Source: Rehmannia glutinosa
Taxonomy: Eukaryota > Streptophyta > Magnoliopsida > Lamiales > Orobanchaceae
Reading direction: 5' to 3'
Assembly (NCBI GenBank): GCA_016081115.2
Contig: CM071936.1
Span: 75,183,262 to 75,247,261, forward strand
Length of the DNA: 64,000 bases
The notes beneath the pieces are model-generated. The model had not been told where the DNA came from and ran no database searches. It saw nothing but the letters and a program-made list of their open reading frames with translations. Shown piece after piece: positions 1 to 11,109 of the stretch (position 1 is the stretch's first letter; each line of letters opens with the position of its first letter). Made by a program: the position numbers and the translations under genes.

Positions 1-813
1 GTCCAGTGCACTTGAAAATACGGCCCAATTCAGTTGCTAAGCTACAAAAAATGTCTCATACTAAATGTAAAAAACCCACCAAAAACTAAGTAAAATAAGA
101 AAGAAAAAAAAAGTCCAATTGCCCATATATCTTGCGGCAAGTCTGCAGAAATCTCACAGCATTTTTCCAAAACGTTAAACTCAATACAGAAGGGTTGAGT
201 CTTGAGACTTGAGAATGCGAGCGGGAATTTGGGGTTTTCTTCGTCTTCGCTTCTTCAGCTTCAAACAATAGCAATAGATAATGTATTCTAGCTCAGGGAG
301 CCCCCTAATTTATTACCAATGCAAATTAGGTTTGGTTATTTGATGTTTGTATTGAAAAGAATTTAGTTTGAATCTGGAAAATTATGTATGAACTGAAAAG
401 CTTAATGTAATAATTGAATTAGTTATTTGGTTAGGTCGAATGGATTGAAATGAATTCAATGGATTTTATGGATTTGCACCCTAATTTGTGTAGCTTCCAA
501 TTAATTGAATTGGAAAACTTGATTTTGTAGTAGCTTGCAATTAATTTGTGCATTTTTTTTAGATGAATTAACTTGTGTAATTTAAATGTTAAAGTTTTGG
601 TACATTAGTTTTCTTACTTGCAAGATGTTGCATAATCTTGCATTCATTAATATCTTACTTTTGGTTTATGCATGTATATGGTAACATATGATTTCACCTT
701 TTTAAAATATAATAATACCTTGCAAATTCTTGAAAGTAGCTTACAATTATCTAAGGCAAAATAATTTTTTTAATTTGATCAAATACTTTATACTTTGATT
801 TCATATAAGAAGT
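1..813. other. AT-rich flank without a recognisable gene
   Basis: I see no convincing coding region here. Short open frames (for example about 62 codons on the minus strand near the left edge) have no recognisable motif and AT-rich composition. The stretch may be 5' non-coding sequence of the decayed hAT-type transposase gene that follows, but no terminal inverted repeat was identified. Confidence 0.5.
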
Positions 814-2218
814 TATGGCTACACAACGACGTCCTGGCAAGAAGGCAAAACTACATTGTACTCATTTTTTTAGGTAAACGTAATAGACAAAATGAGGAAT
901 CAAATAACCATCAAGACACTCCTTTAATTGGAAATCAACAATCTTCTCCTTTAATTGGAAATCTATAATCTTCTCATTTTGTTGAAAACTAGCAATTTAC
1001 TCCAAGTTCATCATTTGAAATTGAGCGGGATCCCGAAAAAATAAGAAAAATATCTTATTGGCCTCTTGAGAAAAGGGATGAAATTAGACGGTCTTATTCA
1101 AATGATGGGCCATACCAAACAAAACTTCATTTGTCTAAAGGTCGGAAATATAAAGATAAAACTCGTTATTTTCATCCTTGTTGGTTTCATGAATTTAATT
1201 GGTTGGAGTATTCGTCTTATACATACAAGGCCTCTTTCACTTTAGCTCTAGTGAGTTTGGATTTGATAATTGGAAGAGAGTTCATCAAGGCAAGGAATGT
1301 GCCTTTCTTGTTCAGACTGGTTCATCATCTTCATCTCCTCACAACAAGTGTGTAGCATGTGCTGACTCTTTGATGGTCCCATCTCAACATATTAATAAAA
1401 TGATTAAGAGAATTAGCAAAGAAGAAGTTATTAAAATCAATTGCTATTAAAAACAACAATTATGAATGTTCAATGGCTAGTATTACAAGGTTGTGCTTTT
1501 AGAGGCCATGATGAGTCAGAAAAATGTTTTAACTTTGGAAATGTGATTGAAATGATTAATTATACCACAAAGTGGAATGCAGATGTTAGAGGTGTTGCAC
1601 TGAGTAATGCTCCTAAAAATGCCAAATATACTTTTTCGGACATCCAAAAGAAATATTAGCAATTATAGCTAATTGAGTTCGTCATATGATACCCGAGGAA
1701 ATTAGGAATGCTTGTTTTTCTCTTCTTTTTGATGAAGCAAAATATGAATCAGCAGACCGAGAACAAATGGCTATTATCCTAAGGTTTGTGAATAATGCAT
1801 TTATCTTATAAATAGAATGCTTCTTTGCAATTAGAGGAGTTTCTGAGACCTCTTCAGAAACACTTAAGCAGGAGATACCAAATGTTATTTATTAGTACAA
1901 TCTTCAAGTTAATACATTACGGGGCTAGGGATATGATGGTGCTAGTAACATGCTTGGGCATTGGAATGGATTGCAAGTATTGCTCTTAATGATTATTCAT
2001 ATACATATTATGTTCATTGTTTTTTGACAAAGTTGTAATTGACATTGATTGGTTCAAAGAAAGCAATGTGATCCAATATGAAAATTCTTTTTCTATATTG
2101 GATAATATCATTAACATTGTTAAATCTTCAATTAAACACAACATTGAGTTACATGTTACCCATAGAACAGAGATTGAGAATATGTTGGCTAGTGGGGAGC
2201 GTGAATCTGGACGAGGAG
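814..2218 (+). pseudogene. decayed hAT-type transposase (zinc finger MYM1-like, TTF/DUF4371)
   Basis: Broken gene for the hAT-superfamily transposase usually annotated in plants as zinc finger MYM-type protein 1-like. Reading across frames, motifs appear in the family order: an ATG at 814 with a basic start; the TTF-type zinc-finger neighbourhood (GPYQTKLH, then WFHEFNWLEYS, near 1110-1215); a segment with ACADSLM and SQHINKMIKRI near 1350-1420; and the DUF4371 part with CAFRGHDES, NAPKNAKYT, DEAKYES, REQMAIILRF and GYDGASNM between about 1490 and 1960. The last recognisable part (ELHVTHRTEIENM, then ESGRG) ends at 2218, exactly where an LTR begins. Frames switch near 1240 and 1450, and several in-frame stops follow. 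The catalytic C-terminal half and dimerisation domain are missing. The family assignment is firm; the exact start and exon structure are not. Confidence 0.8.
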
Positions 2219-3739
2219 TGTTTTGCATGTTTTTGTGTGTGTTTTATGTGATGATTTATACATATTTTTGGCGTATTTTATTTTCATTTGCATGTATTAG
2301 TGTTGTGTTATTTTATTGATTTTTTAAGTTTTGGTGGAAAAAACAAGTTTTGGAGCAAAAAACGTTAAAAAGTCATTTTGCGCAACTGTGTCAGTCATCG
2401 TGTTTTGCACACAACGTTCGCATCCAAAGCCTAATTCATATGATTCATACACCATTAGAAAGATAATTCAAAGTTCTACAATGTTTATCTCTGCTACTAA
2501 ATGCAAATGAAGACGTTTAAATGGGTTACAATCATGTACAAAGCAAAATAATATGTCAAAATCGCGGAAATGATACGTCTTGGTATTTGGGTCATAACGC
2601 TCTCTCGAAATTTGATATTGAGGTGATTCAAGTGGCTATGGAAAGCCAAGAGATAGAGCTACAATTCATAAGAAGACATCAAGATGAAACTCCAACATTT
2701 AGAGGCTGACAGTCGCGCGCAAGTGGCGTGCGGTCGCGCACCCTGACTTGTTGAACACGAAATTTTCTATTTTGTTGCGTTTTTTGGCTCTTCCACCTTG
2801 TATAGGACTCTAGGCTTATAAATAGGACTTAGGGAGCCCCTATTTTCGACACACCTTCATTCTTAGCACTTTTAGACTTTAGTTTTTGGTATTTTTCTCT
2901 TCCATTCAACATTGGGATTGCTTGGGTTCTTCCCCTTGAAGTTATTTTGCTTCTTAATCAAAGAGTAAGATTTCTTCATCTCTTTTGTCTGATTTCAATT
3001 GTTGGGTGATTATTATTTGTTGCATGATTATGTTTATGATTGTTTTCTTTCCTTCAATTGAGATTATGATCCCATCACCATGTATGAACTAATTTCCTTG
3101 TTCTAGGATTAAGAAGATTTGATTCAAACAAACTAGCATGAGTATTGATTAATTGATTTGCTTTCCGGAATGAATTGCTTCATTTGATAATTGATTGTCT
3201 GATAAACTTTTGACTATTTTGGGGGAATAATTGAGATCGATCGAAGATATTATTCCTGGACTAAATTTATTCAGGGGGTTAGATATGAATCAGAGATGTA
3301 TTATCTAACCCTAGGTTTAATGAAAATAGGAAATTATGTTGGGATAGCCCTAATCTGTGAATACGAGAGTTATCAGATCTAGACATAGTCTTTACATGTT
3401 TGTTATCTTTGTTAACCGCATGATCAATTAATTGATATTCTGCTTGCAAGTTTGATGAGATGAATCCATAATCCTAGACTTTCTTCCGTATCTTTTTTTT
3501 CTCCAAGTTTAATCGTGCTTAGTTTTATTTCATCTTTTTACTTGTTTTCCTTTAGTTTATTAAAATCACAAATCTTGTTAGAGTGTTTAGGATTTATTTA
3601 TGTTAATTGTGATACATAATAATTATTTGCCGGTTAAGTCTTCCTTGAGAGACGACTTGTGGTTAACTTGCTACTCGACAATTAATCTCGTTCTCTTGCG
3701 AGAATAGTTAGACTTTTATAGGTGTTTAGCGGTCGAACA
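2219..3739 (+). repeat. 5' LTR of the truncated Athila-type element
   Basis: Begins TGTTTTGCATG directly after the last hAT-homologous codon and ends GTCGAACA six bases before the tRNA-Asp primer site. A TATA box sits at 2817. The distal part has the usual Athila-like tail with a GAGAGACGACTTG stretch. The start rests on the break in hAT homology and the TG dinucleotide; without a second LTR it cannot be proven. Confidence 0.65.
2817..2825 (+). promoter_or_regulatory. LTR TATA box
   Basis: TATAAATAG in the middle of the LTR, about 930 bases before the primer site, at the expected U3/R position. The minus-strand Athila LTRs have a near-identical CCTATAAATAG. Confidence 0.6.
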
Positions 3740-3745
3740 AAATTT

Positions 3746-3763
3746 TGGCGCCGTTGCCGGGGA
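3746..3763 (+). other. primer-binding site, tRNA-Asp type
   Basis: TGGCGCCGTTGCCGGGGA, complementary to the 3' end of plant tRNA-Asp, starting six bases after the LTR. The same sequence occurs on the minus strand at 18391-18408. Confidence 0.85.
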
Positions 3764-4121
3764 ATGCTTTAGGCTTAATAATTATTGTGTTTATTTTTCG
3801 TGTTTTTAGATTAGGATTCTTTTTTTTTCCTAGTTTATGTTTATTCGTCAGGTGCGTTTGATCTATCTTTCTAGTGTTGTTTATACAAGCACCAGATATG
3901 GCGACAAAAAAGAGCAACCACCACGACCCATATTAGAAGAGAGCTTGATTTCTTTTATTCAAGTTAATTAGCAAACACAAGAGTAGAATAACAGATGGTT
4001 TGAATCCTTGGAAACCTCTTTTAAGAGAATTGAGACTCAAGTCGTCCAATTGGCTACGCAAGTTGGTGAGATAGCTCGGCACCTCGTCAAAAGGGACACG
4101 TTACATAGTCAACAAACGTGA

Positions 4122-4904
4122 GCTCAAGCCATCACTAATCTTGAAATTGATGAGAACTATGACAATAAAGTTGAGTTTCCACATTCTACTGTCTCGTCTA
4201 ACCCCGCAGGTGTTGCTAAAGCGAAAAAAGAAGAAGACGCAAGGGAAGCAAGAATGGATAAAGAGGTAAGTAAGGGATCGTCCTTACACGAAATTGATAA
4301 TCCCTACAAACCTTCTACTCCATCCCCAAGTCCACTCCCAAAGCAACAAGATTCAGGTAGTTTCATCATTAATATTGCCTTTGGGAATGGTAAGAAAGTC
4401 GAAGGTATGCTTGATCTCGGAGTTGGAGTTAACCTTATGCCTTACTCTATATTTGAACAATTAAATTTAGGAAAATTGAAGTCCACCAGCTTATGTTTGC
4501 AACTTGCTGATAGATCCCTTAAGTATCCTAAAGGCATTGTTGACGATATTTTGGTCCTAGTAGATGGTCTTAAAATTCTCATGAATTTTGTTGTCTTGGA
4601 TATGGGGAAGGATAAAGGTAATATTAAAGATCACACTATATTGTTGGGTAGACCGTTCATGGCCACCATTAATACTATGATAGATGTCAAAAATAGAAAA
4701 CTGAGTATGAATATCTTGGGAAAAACTGTAGAGTTTTCAATTTTTGATATAGCTCGTAGTCCTGCTTGTGTCTTACATGATAATTTTATTGTTGACTCTG
4801 CCGATTATGCTATGAAAGATATTTTATGGCAGGAACATAATAAATTTCAACCAGATAAAAATTCCAAGGTCATCAAAAAGGTCTTGCTTGATGACCCGCC
4901 ATAA
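4122..4904 (+). pseudogene. gag tail and retroviral-type aspartic protease, Athila-like
   Basis: An uninterrupted frame runs from just after a stop near 4119 to the stop at 4904. Upstream of it the gag frame (about 3899-4119) has several stops. The first part is the acidic gag tail and a proline/serine-rich linker. The protease domain follows: MLDLGVGVNLMPYSIF at the active site (Athila elements usually show DLGAS, here DLGVG), LQLADRSLKYPKG, a VVLDM motif and LLGRPFMATINTMIDV. In full elements this processes the Gag-Pol polyprotein. Here nothing follows: the stop is 42 bases before the post-pol motif, so RT, RNase H and integrase were deleted as a block. The lack of stops in the protease suggests fairly recent decay or use as a non-autonomous derivative; that is inference. 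Confidence 0.75.
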
Positions 4905-4945
4905 TTTTCTCCGTTGGCACCGTCAAACTAATGACGTTAAAAATA

Positions 4946-4967
4946 CGCTTCTTGGGAGGTAACCCAA
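4946..4967 (+). other. conserved post-pol motif of Athila-like elements
   Basis: CTTGGGAGGTAACCCAA with a CGCTT lead. The same motif (one T/C change) lies on the minus strand at 12901-12922, between integrase and the env-like ORF of the complete Athila element. TTGGG and CCCAA can pair as a small hairpin. Its role is unknown; its position suggests a signal at the pol/3' region junction. Confidence 0.6.
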
Positions 4968-5172
4968 ATATTTTCACTATTTTATTAAAACAATAAAAAT
5001 TGTGTGTGTGTTTCATATTTGCATGTGCGTGGTATTATTATTTTGTCCTCTTCACATGACTTTTGCAGATTTTTTGGCGGATATGACTATGATGCCATTT
5101 ATCGATCTTCGCATTTTTCAGGGACATATCTTTTTCCTTCTCTTTTTACGCATTGAGGTCATTGCGTGATTT

Positions 5173-5185
5173 AAGTGTGGGGGGT
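5173..5185 (+). other. polypurine-tract-like sequence
   Basis: AAGTGTGGGGGGTG, similar to the AAGTTTGGGGG tract next to the 3' LTR of the minus-strand Athila element. No recognisable LTR follows it. Confidence 0.45.
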
Positions 5186-5189
5186 GATT

Positions 5190-5709
5190 AGTCATTGATA
5201 AAATATGATGATTGCATGTGGCTATGTTTTTACTTTGCCTAGTGATTAAGTTTAATAATAGTGTTGTTTAGTCAACTTGAAATAGATATATTAATTTGAG
5301 TTTCAAATATGAAATGACTTTGTGAACTTGATACGTAGAATTTGACTAAGTTGTGAATTAGCCTTTTTGGTGAACGAATTAGGTGATGGTTAAACAATAG
5401 TCCGAGTTGTGGGGCTTGAATTACGAGATTCCATTGATGTTAATTAAGTTAAAACCCTATTTTGATTTGTGTGCACACAAAATTGCTAGCCCTTGCGGAA
5501 AAAAAATGCATTATATAGCTATAAAAAAGCATTATAGAGCTATATAGAAAAGGTGTATGCATCACTTATAGAAACGCTTGCAGAGGGACAATTGACTCCA
5601 ACAATACTTACACAATTCCAACTTTCTTTTTATGTGGCTAGAGTAGGTAGTGGTCAAAGCACCGCCTAATGTGTATTTCTGCAACAACTAGTAGGTGGTC
5701 CTGTCAAGA
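5190..5709. other. unassigned AT-rich stretch
   Basis: No coding region or repeat end recognised. It may be remnant 3' untranslated sequence of the truncated Athila element or flanking DNA of the older hAT element. Confidence 0.4.
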
Positions 5710-5717
5710 CCACTTAC

Positions 5718-6351
5718 TAGGGATGGCAATTTCCTCCGAAACCGATGGAGGATCCGATACCCGACTAATGGAGAAGGATATGGAGGGTATTTTTGTACTC
5801 GATTAATAAATAAGTACATGGGTATGGGTATTTTCGGGTATGGGTTTGGAGGTGGGTCTAAGTACATTCTTCTCATACCCAACCGATACTCAATTAAATA
5901 ATATTATATAGTATATACATATATATTTATTTATACATATATATATTTATTTATTTATATCTATTTATTTATATTTAAAAATAAGTTTTTTTCCCAAATT
6001 CCAATCAAAATCCAGTAAACCACGTGCCTTGCCTTTTCTAATATTTTGTTATTTTTCTATAATATTTAGTTCTCTAATCCTTATATTTATTATTTTTTTC
6101 TTAGTTTTCTCTTAATAATTTAGTAAATATCAATAGCTTCATTGGAATAACTCAAAATTGAGAAACTATAATTTAAGGTGGTAATAGTGTATGGGTAGAG
6201 TATGGATACCCGATCATCCGATGGGTATGGAGATGGATATGAAAATTGAATACCCAATGAGTTTGGGTATGGGTATAAAAATTGAACACCCGATGGGGAT
6301 GGAGATGGAGGATATAGAATACTACCTGAATCCTACCCATTATTATCCCTA
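5718..6351. mobile_element. non-autonomous hAT element with GGGTATGGGTA subterminal repeats
   Basis: Starts TAGGGATGGCAATT and ends with TATTATCCCTA, imperfect inverted termini typical of plant hAT elements. The 8-bp flanks CCACTTAC (5710-5717) and CTGCTTAC (6352-6359) match at six of eight positions, consistent with an aged target duplication. Variants of GGGTATGGGTA and TACCCGA crowd both ends; such subterminal repeats normally bind hAT transposase. No transposase is encoded in its 634 bases. Confidence 0.7.
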
Positions 6352-6589
6352 CTGCTTACACCCTATATTAAACATCAACTCCCCCTTCCCCACTCCATTT
6401 TCACTCTTCTCCCCTACAGCCAACCCTCTCTGTACTCCCAAACACTCTCTTCAAATTTTTCCGGTAGCAAGCAGCGGGCGGCGGCAGGAGGCATGGGCCT
6501 CTTTAGACCTTTTTTTAGCATTTTCAGGTAATATTTCATATTTATTATTTGTGTAATTTATAAGGCATTCTGAGTATTATATGATATTT

Positions 6590-6905
6590 GTAATATTTTT
6601 TAATTGTTATTTTAAGGAATTATAAAATTTGTTAGTGAAAATGGTAGAATAATATAATTCTTTGAAGCTAATATTTTTTAAATTTTATTTTTAGGTATTT
6701 CGTAATTGTTAGTGAAAACGGTATAATGATATAATTATTTGTAGGTAATATTTTTTTAATAGTTATTTTTAGGCATTTTGTGATTTTGTTAGTGAAAATG
6801 GTAGAATAATATAATTGTTTGTAGGTAATATATTTTAATTGTTATTTTTATACATTTTGTAATTTGTTATGAAAATTGGAGAATAATATAATTGTTTGAA
6901 GGTAA
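6590..6905. repeat. tandem repeat of roughly 100 bp
   Basis: About three to four degenerate copies of a unit containing GTTAGTGAAAATGGTAGAAT and TATAATTGTTTGTAGGTAAT. It lies upstream of the MuDR-type transposase remnant. Confidence 0.6.
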
Positions 6906-6965
6906 TTATTAAGTAATAATCATGTTTAGGTATTTAAATAATAATCATGTTTAATTTTGAAGATA

Positions 6966-8504
6966 TGTCAAACCAAATTGGAGTAATTGTGCACTTTGGA
7001 GAAGTTATTAGAACAACACATATTGATCGTAGGACTGTTTATCAAACTTAGTAGGAGTTTGTATGAAATGACGGGTATGGATTAGAACCAGCATAAGTTG
7101 AAAGTTTTTCCTAAATATCTTGACAATGGTATTTCACAAGTGATTCCAATTAATAAGGATCGGACCCCGGATCTTTCTTTGATCCGGAAACTGGTTTAAG
7201 GTTTGTATTTTTATTTGTTGAATCATAAGTTTTATCTCATACAGTACAAATCGTCGATTCCAGTGGAAATTGAGTTTTACCAGTATGCTTCTTACATTAT
7301 TGGTGACTCTCAATTACCTTCGGTTACACAAAGAATGACAAACATATGTATGGATAGTGTTTCTAGATCTAGCTAGTCAGTGAAATTTGTGTGTTGAATT
7401 TGTATGCTGAAAATCTACTATTGTTCAGAATTCTAATAGATTTACAGAAGAATGTCTTGACCTTAGAGTTGATCATTTATGTCTGGATGTGTCAGCAGAC
7501 TCAGAACCTAGCGATAATAGTGAGCCAGATGGTGGAAATGATGATCATGGTGAGCATAATAGTGTGGAAAATCCTGAATATGATCATTATGCCCAACGAC
7601 ATATTCCTTTGGTGGTCTCCCCTCATTCTAATTTATCAAGATCCACTTTTTTTTGAGTCAGCATACAAAGAAATAATTGTTGATTCAATAGGTATCCCGA
7701 CAATGGCTATGTATTATGACCCAGATAAGAGTGAGCTGAAATGAGGTATGGCTTTTAAAGATAAAAAACATGTACAATCCGCATTTAAGGATTTTTCTAT
7801 GCGTCTTAGAAGACGTGAGTATAGGGTTGTGGAAACTAGTCCAACTGTGTGGAAAATTATATGTAAGCAAAATCACTCAAGAGTTATTAAGACGAGCTTA
7901 TCACTGCAATAATGCAAATGCAATTGGTAAGTGCGATCGAGTTTTGTTAAAAGATTTTTGATGTGGCAAGTTACCAGACTGGGATCTCTCCATAGTTATG
8001 TTATGAACACCATCTCCAAAGATCATAGAAACTTATGTAAAAATATGATTGCTAATGATCTTATGGGTATGTTCCAATTTAACACAATGTACCATATCAA
8101 ATATGTTCAACAAAATATTAAGGATATATATATATATATATGAGATTTCTTACCATAAAGTTTGGCACAACTTGAAACGGCCAAGCAAAAATATGTATCG
8201 GACTTGGGAGGACTCTTGTTAATTCTTGCCTAAGTACATGGGGCATTGCAAAAATACAATCCCGAAATAGTTATTGAGTGGTTCCATAAATATATTGATG
8301 ATCATGGTTTACATACATGTTGTACATATTCTGGGCATTTAGGTTGTGTATCGATGGTTTTAGGCATTGTCGTAGAGTCATTAGTGTGGACGGGTCACAC
8401 CTCTATTCTAAATACAAGCATAAAATGTTAACTGATATGGGTATTGATGCCAACCAATAGATAATGCCTCTAGCATATGTTATCGAAGATGAGGAAAATT
8501 ATAG
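6966..8504 (+). pseudogene. MuDR-type (Mutator) transposase, N-terminal half, interrupted
   Basis: Broken N-terminal half of a plant MuDR-family transposase. The front part is an acidic region (for example SEPSDNSEPDGGNDDHG, near 7500). The MuDR N-terminal zinc-binding-type domain follows (MAFKDKKHVQSAFKDF, then RRREYRVVETSPTVWKIIC, 7745-7865), then TISKDHRNL near 8010. The start of the catalytic region follows (YHKVWHNLKRPSKNMY, then a degraded LPKYM near 8160-8245). The frame carrying VDGTHLYxKY-type homology is visible near 8390-8430 and the conserved GIDANNQ-like stretch near 8440. Many frameshifts and stops. At 8510 the homology stops at the LTR of a minus-strand Athila element and resumes at 19818, so both halves were one gene. 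Confidence 0.8.
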
Positions 8505-8509
8505 GTCAT

Positions 8510-9906
8510 TGATCGCGAATTTCTTACCGCAAGCGTACGGTGTCAAGTTTTAGTATAGGTTTTGAAAGTAGGGTTATCGTCTCCACAAGGATTGTTATCG
8601 AATTTTATACTAAGTACTATAATTAAAATAGCTTAATTCTATCTAGAAATCGAAAAGAGATGGATTGTTTATTAAACTAAAAATTAAACTAAGAATTGGT
8701 TCAGACAAATTATCAAACACGTAGAAAATGAATTCTAGAGGGTTGATTTCACCTAGTTATCCCCTATGTTCTCAATCCAGTTTATAAATCACAAGTTATT
8801 AATCTATAAGCCAATATTCCTACCGTTTATCACTTCCTCTCTCGAAAGTGCCAAGTGATTATAGGTTCCAATTTACGATTTCGATATCTCTATAAAAATC
8901 ATAAATTAAACCCTAATACGCTCAATGAATATTCATTCACCAACTTCAAAAGATTCATAAATCTCTCGATTCTATGAAACCCTAGGTTGTGCTATTCTAA
9001 GGTCATGTGTTCAACTACCTCTCTCGAGCGTCAAATTAAACACGCCAAACAATCTAAATTATTGATCGATAATCCAGATGCAATCAAATCAAATAGCACA
9101 AATAGATTAATAAACATGCAAATTTCATTAACTAGAAATCAAAACATAGGTTCAAACATAAGTTACATCAATCCCCTAGAAAAATAGGTTTAGTTCATAA
9201 TGGATGTACAAAAACTCATGAAGAAGTAATTATACATTGATAGGGTTCAACAAAGATGCTAGAAAAATAATTTAGAATGATTAAAGGAAGAATCTTTCTG
9301 TTTCGGAAGATAGATGCCTTCGAATCTCGTCCCGAACTCTTTCTCCTTGCTCAAAATCGTCCCTTGTGCTCTCCAAAATGTCCAACCCCCTGTTTTTCCG
9401 TCCCTTGTTCTATTTATAGGCTTAAAACCCTAAAAACTCCGTCCAAAAAGGCCCAAAATACGTTCAGGCCCAAACGCACGCTGGGCAAATTTAGAAAGCC
9501 GCGCTTTCTCCCCTAACGCCAACAATGCCGCAGCCTTTGGTTGTTGGCGCTGCTGCGCGCCTGCCAAGTATCGTCCACCGCCGCTGCATTGCCGGCGAGC
9601 GCAGCAGCGCCCTGTTCTCAAACGTTGTACCAATTTCGACCCCAATGGGCGCTGGGGTTTTAGCCACATTTGCGGCGCTCGATCTTGCTCGATATATTTC
9701 CGCTTTTTAGCTCCCATAATGCGATCTTCACCACCCAAACATGTTTTTAATCGTTTTTTAACCAGTTTCGGCTATCAAGATCAGTCCCGATTCTCGAACG
9801 ACAACTAATGACACAAACTCGACTCAAACGACACTAAAATACCCGAAAACAATGCAAAATCCTCGTCTAGAGTACTCAATACGTTGGTATAAAAACCAAC
9901 TTAACA
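8510..9906 (-). repeat. 3' LTR of the Athila element
   Basis: Left LTR in window order. It is nearly identical to 18415-19812 over most of its length but differs strongly in a GC-rich block at about 9480-9670, just upstream of the TATA box in element orientation. It ends AACTTAACA, the inverted TG terminus, and abuts the polypurine tract. A 66-codon open frame shared by both LTRs (8987-9187) has no recognisable domain and is not considered a gene. Confidence 0.92.
9411..9420 (-). promoter_or_regulatory. TATA box of the left Athila LTR
   Basis: CCTATAAATA on the minus strand, about 490 bases into the LTR from its TG end. The right LTR has the same box at 19311-19320. Confidence 0.6.
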
Positions 9907-9908
9907 AA

Positions 9909-9921
9909 TACCCCCAAACTT
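9909..9921 (-). other. polypurine tract
   Basis: AAGTTTGGGGGTA on the minus strand, two bases from the 3' LTR. This is the plus-strand primer for reverse transcription. Confidence 0.75.
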
Positions 9922-11008
9922 AGATGTTTGCTTGTCCTCAAGCAATTACAGACTCTAAGAAAAAAACGACAAACATGAAGGAAAACAAAATGAAGACGAC
10001 AGACTCAACAGACCAACTGCGAAACTTCACAACCAAACTCATTCGTCAAATTTCGTTTTACTATCAATCAAACACGTATTTTCACAATGTGATCATGAAG
10101 GTAGAATGTTCATGCCAACTCCGTTTTCATTATCCAGATAGACTCACGCAATCAAGTGTTTTCAAAATGATCTACTTTTTTAATATAGAGATGAGATGTT
10201 TACCGGACTCCATAGGCTTGTCTTTCACACTAATCTCCACTAATGTAGGCTAATGTAACACAATGATCAATAGGACTTTTAAAGCTTGTAATGTGGGCTT
10301 AGGGTAAGGTAGGAAAATATAGGAAAAAGTGGCTCAAATCCCCCAAACACACAATTAGCACTTCGAATCATCAATTAGCCCTACCCTTCACTTTTTGACA
10401 TCCCCAATGTTTATGAACCTTCAATCCGCTGATTTTTCTCATTTTTTTTTTTTCCGGAACCCCCAAACTTACTCTTTTGCGTACATGGGGTTTCATATTT
10501 TATTTTCTCGGGCAACTTCATTCAATTAAATTCACACCCTTCTCATTATACCCTCATCAACTTCCAATATTTTTCTATACTTTGTGTGTATAAGTGATGG
10601 GTAATTAGGATATTCACATTTAGGCTCTGGGTATTAGATGGTTTGCCAAAGAAACGGGTTTATACGGCTCAAAGGGGAACACTAGGGAAAATATAATACA
10701 AAGGTAGGCATTTAGGCTCTAGCTTGTTCAAAGATGGCCTAAATCACTTCCTTAATGTTACTTCACCTCGGATTTCGCCTCGACTAGTGATCAGACAAGT
10801 TCTAGCATCCGGTGGGATCATAAAGGAACCACTCAATTGCATAAATCATCCCCAAATAAATCAACAGAGTTAAGCACATAGATGGAATTAATGGAAAGAA
10901 AAATGGATCACAGTTCAAATACATGCTCTTTTGACCGTTCAACTCATATTCAATAAATTCACTTAGTCATGCAGTTTCACAGTTTTACAAACGACCCGAC
11001 TCGACTCT

Positions 11009-11047
<39 letters not shown>

Positions 11048-11109
11048 CAAGACTCGACTCGAAGAATAAAAATAGACACTCGACTCGAATAATAAAAATA
11101 GACTACACC
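9922..11109 (-). other. long 3' non-coding region of the Athila element
   Basis: No supported gene. It holds two more purine-tract-like runs (minus-strand AAGTTTGGGGG types near 10461-10472 and 11107-11118) and a 35-base T run at about 11010-11044. An extended non-coding 3' region is usual in Athila elements. Confidence 0.6.

Larger units (their letters stand above)
2219..5190 (+). mobile_element. truncated Athila-type Ty3/gypsy retrotransposon
   Basis: Internally deleted LTR retrotransposon inserted into the hAT transposase gene. In order: one LTR (2219-3739), a primer-binding site matching the 3' end of tRNA-Asp (3746-3763), a worn gag tail, an aspartic-protease ORF (4254-4904), the conserved post-pol motif at 4946-4967, and a purine tract near 5173. 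Reverse transcriptase, RNase H and integrase are absent. No matching second LTR was found downstream of the purine tract, so the 3' end is truncated and the boundary given is approximate. The primer site and the CDLGAS-like protease identify the Athila branch; the minus-strand Athila element at 8.5-19.8 kb shares both features. Confidence 0.75.

Noticed and set aside
5688..5901. Overlapping glycine/tyrosine- and proline-rich frames on both strands
   Set aside because: Produced by GGGTATGGGTA subterminal repeats of the hAT element.
8987..9187. 66-codon frame identical in both Athila LTRs (also 18889-19089)
   Set aside because: Identity follows from the LTRs being copies of each other; no domain, and antisense to the element's transcript.
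9277..9738. Overlapping frames on both strands in the GC-rich U3 block
   Set aside because: GC-rich promoter sequence with few stops; the frames differ between the two LTRs.
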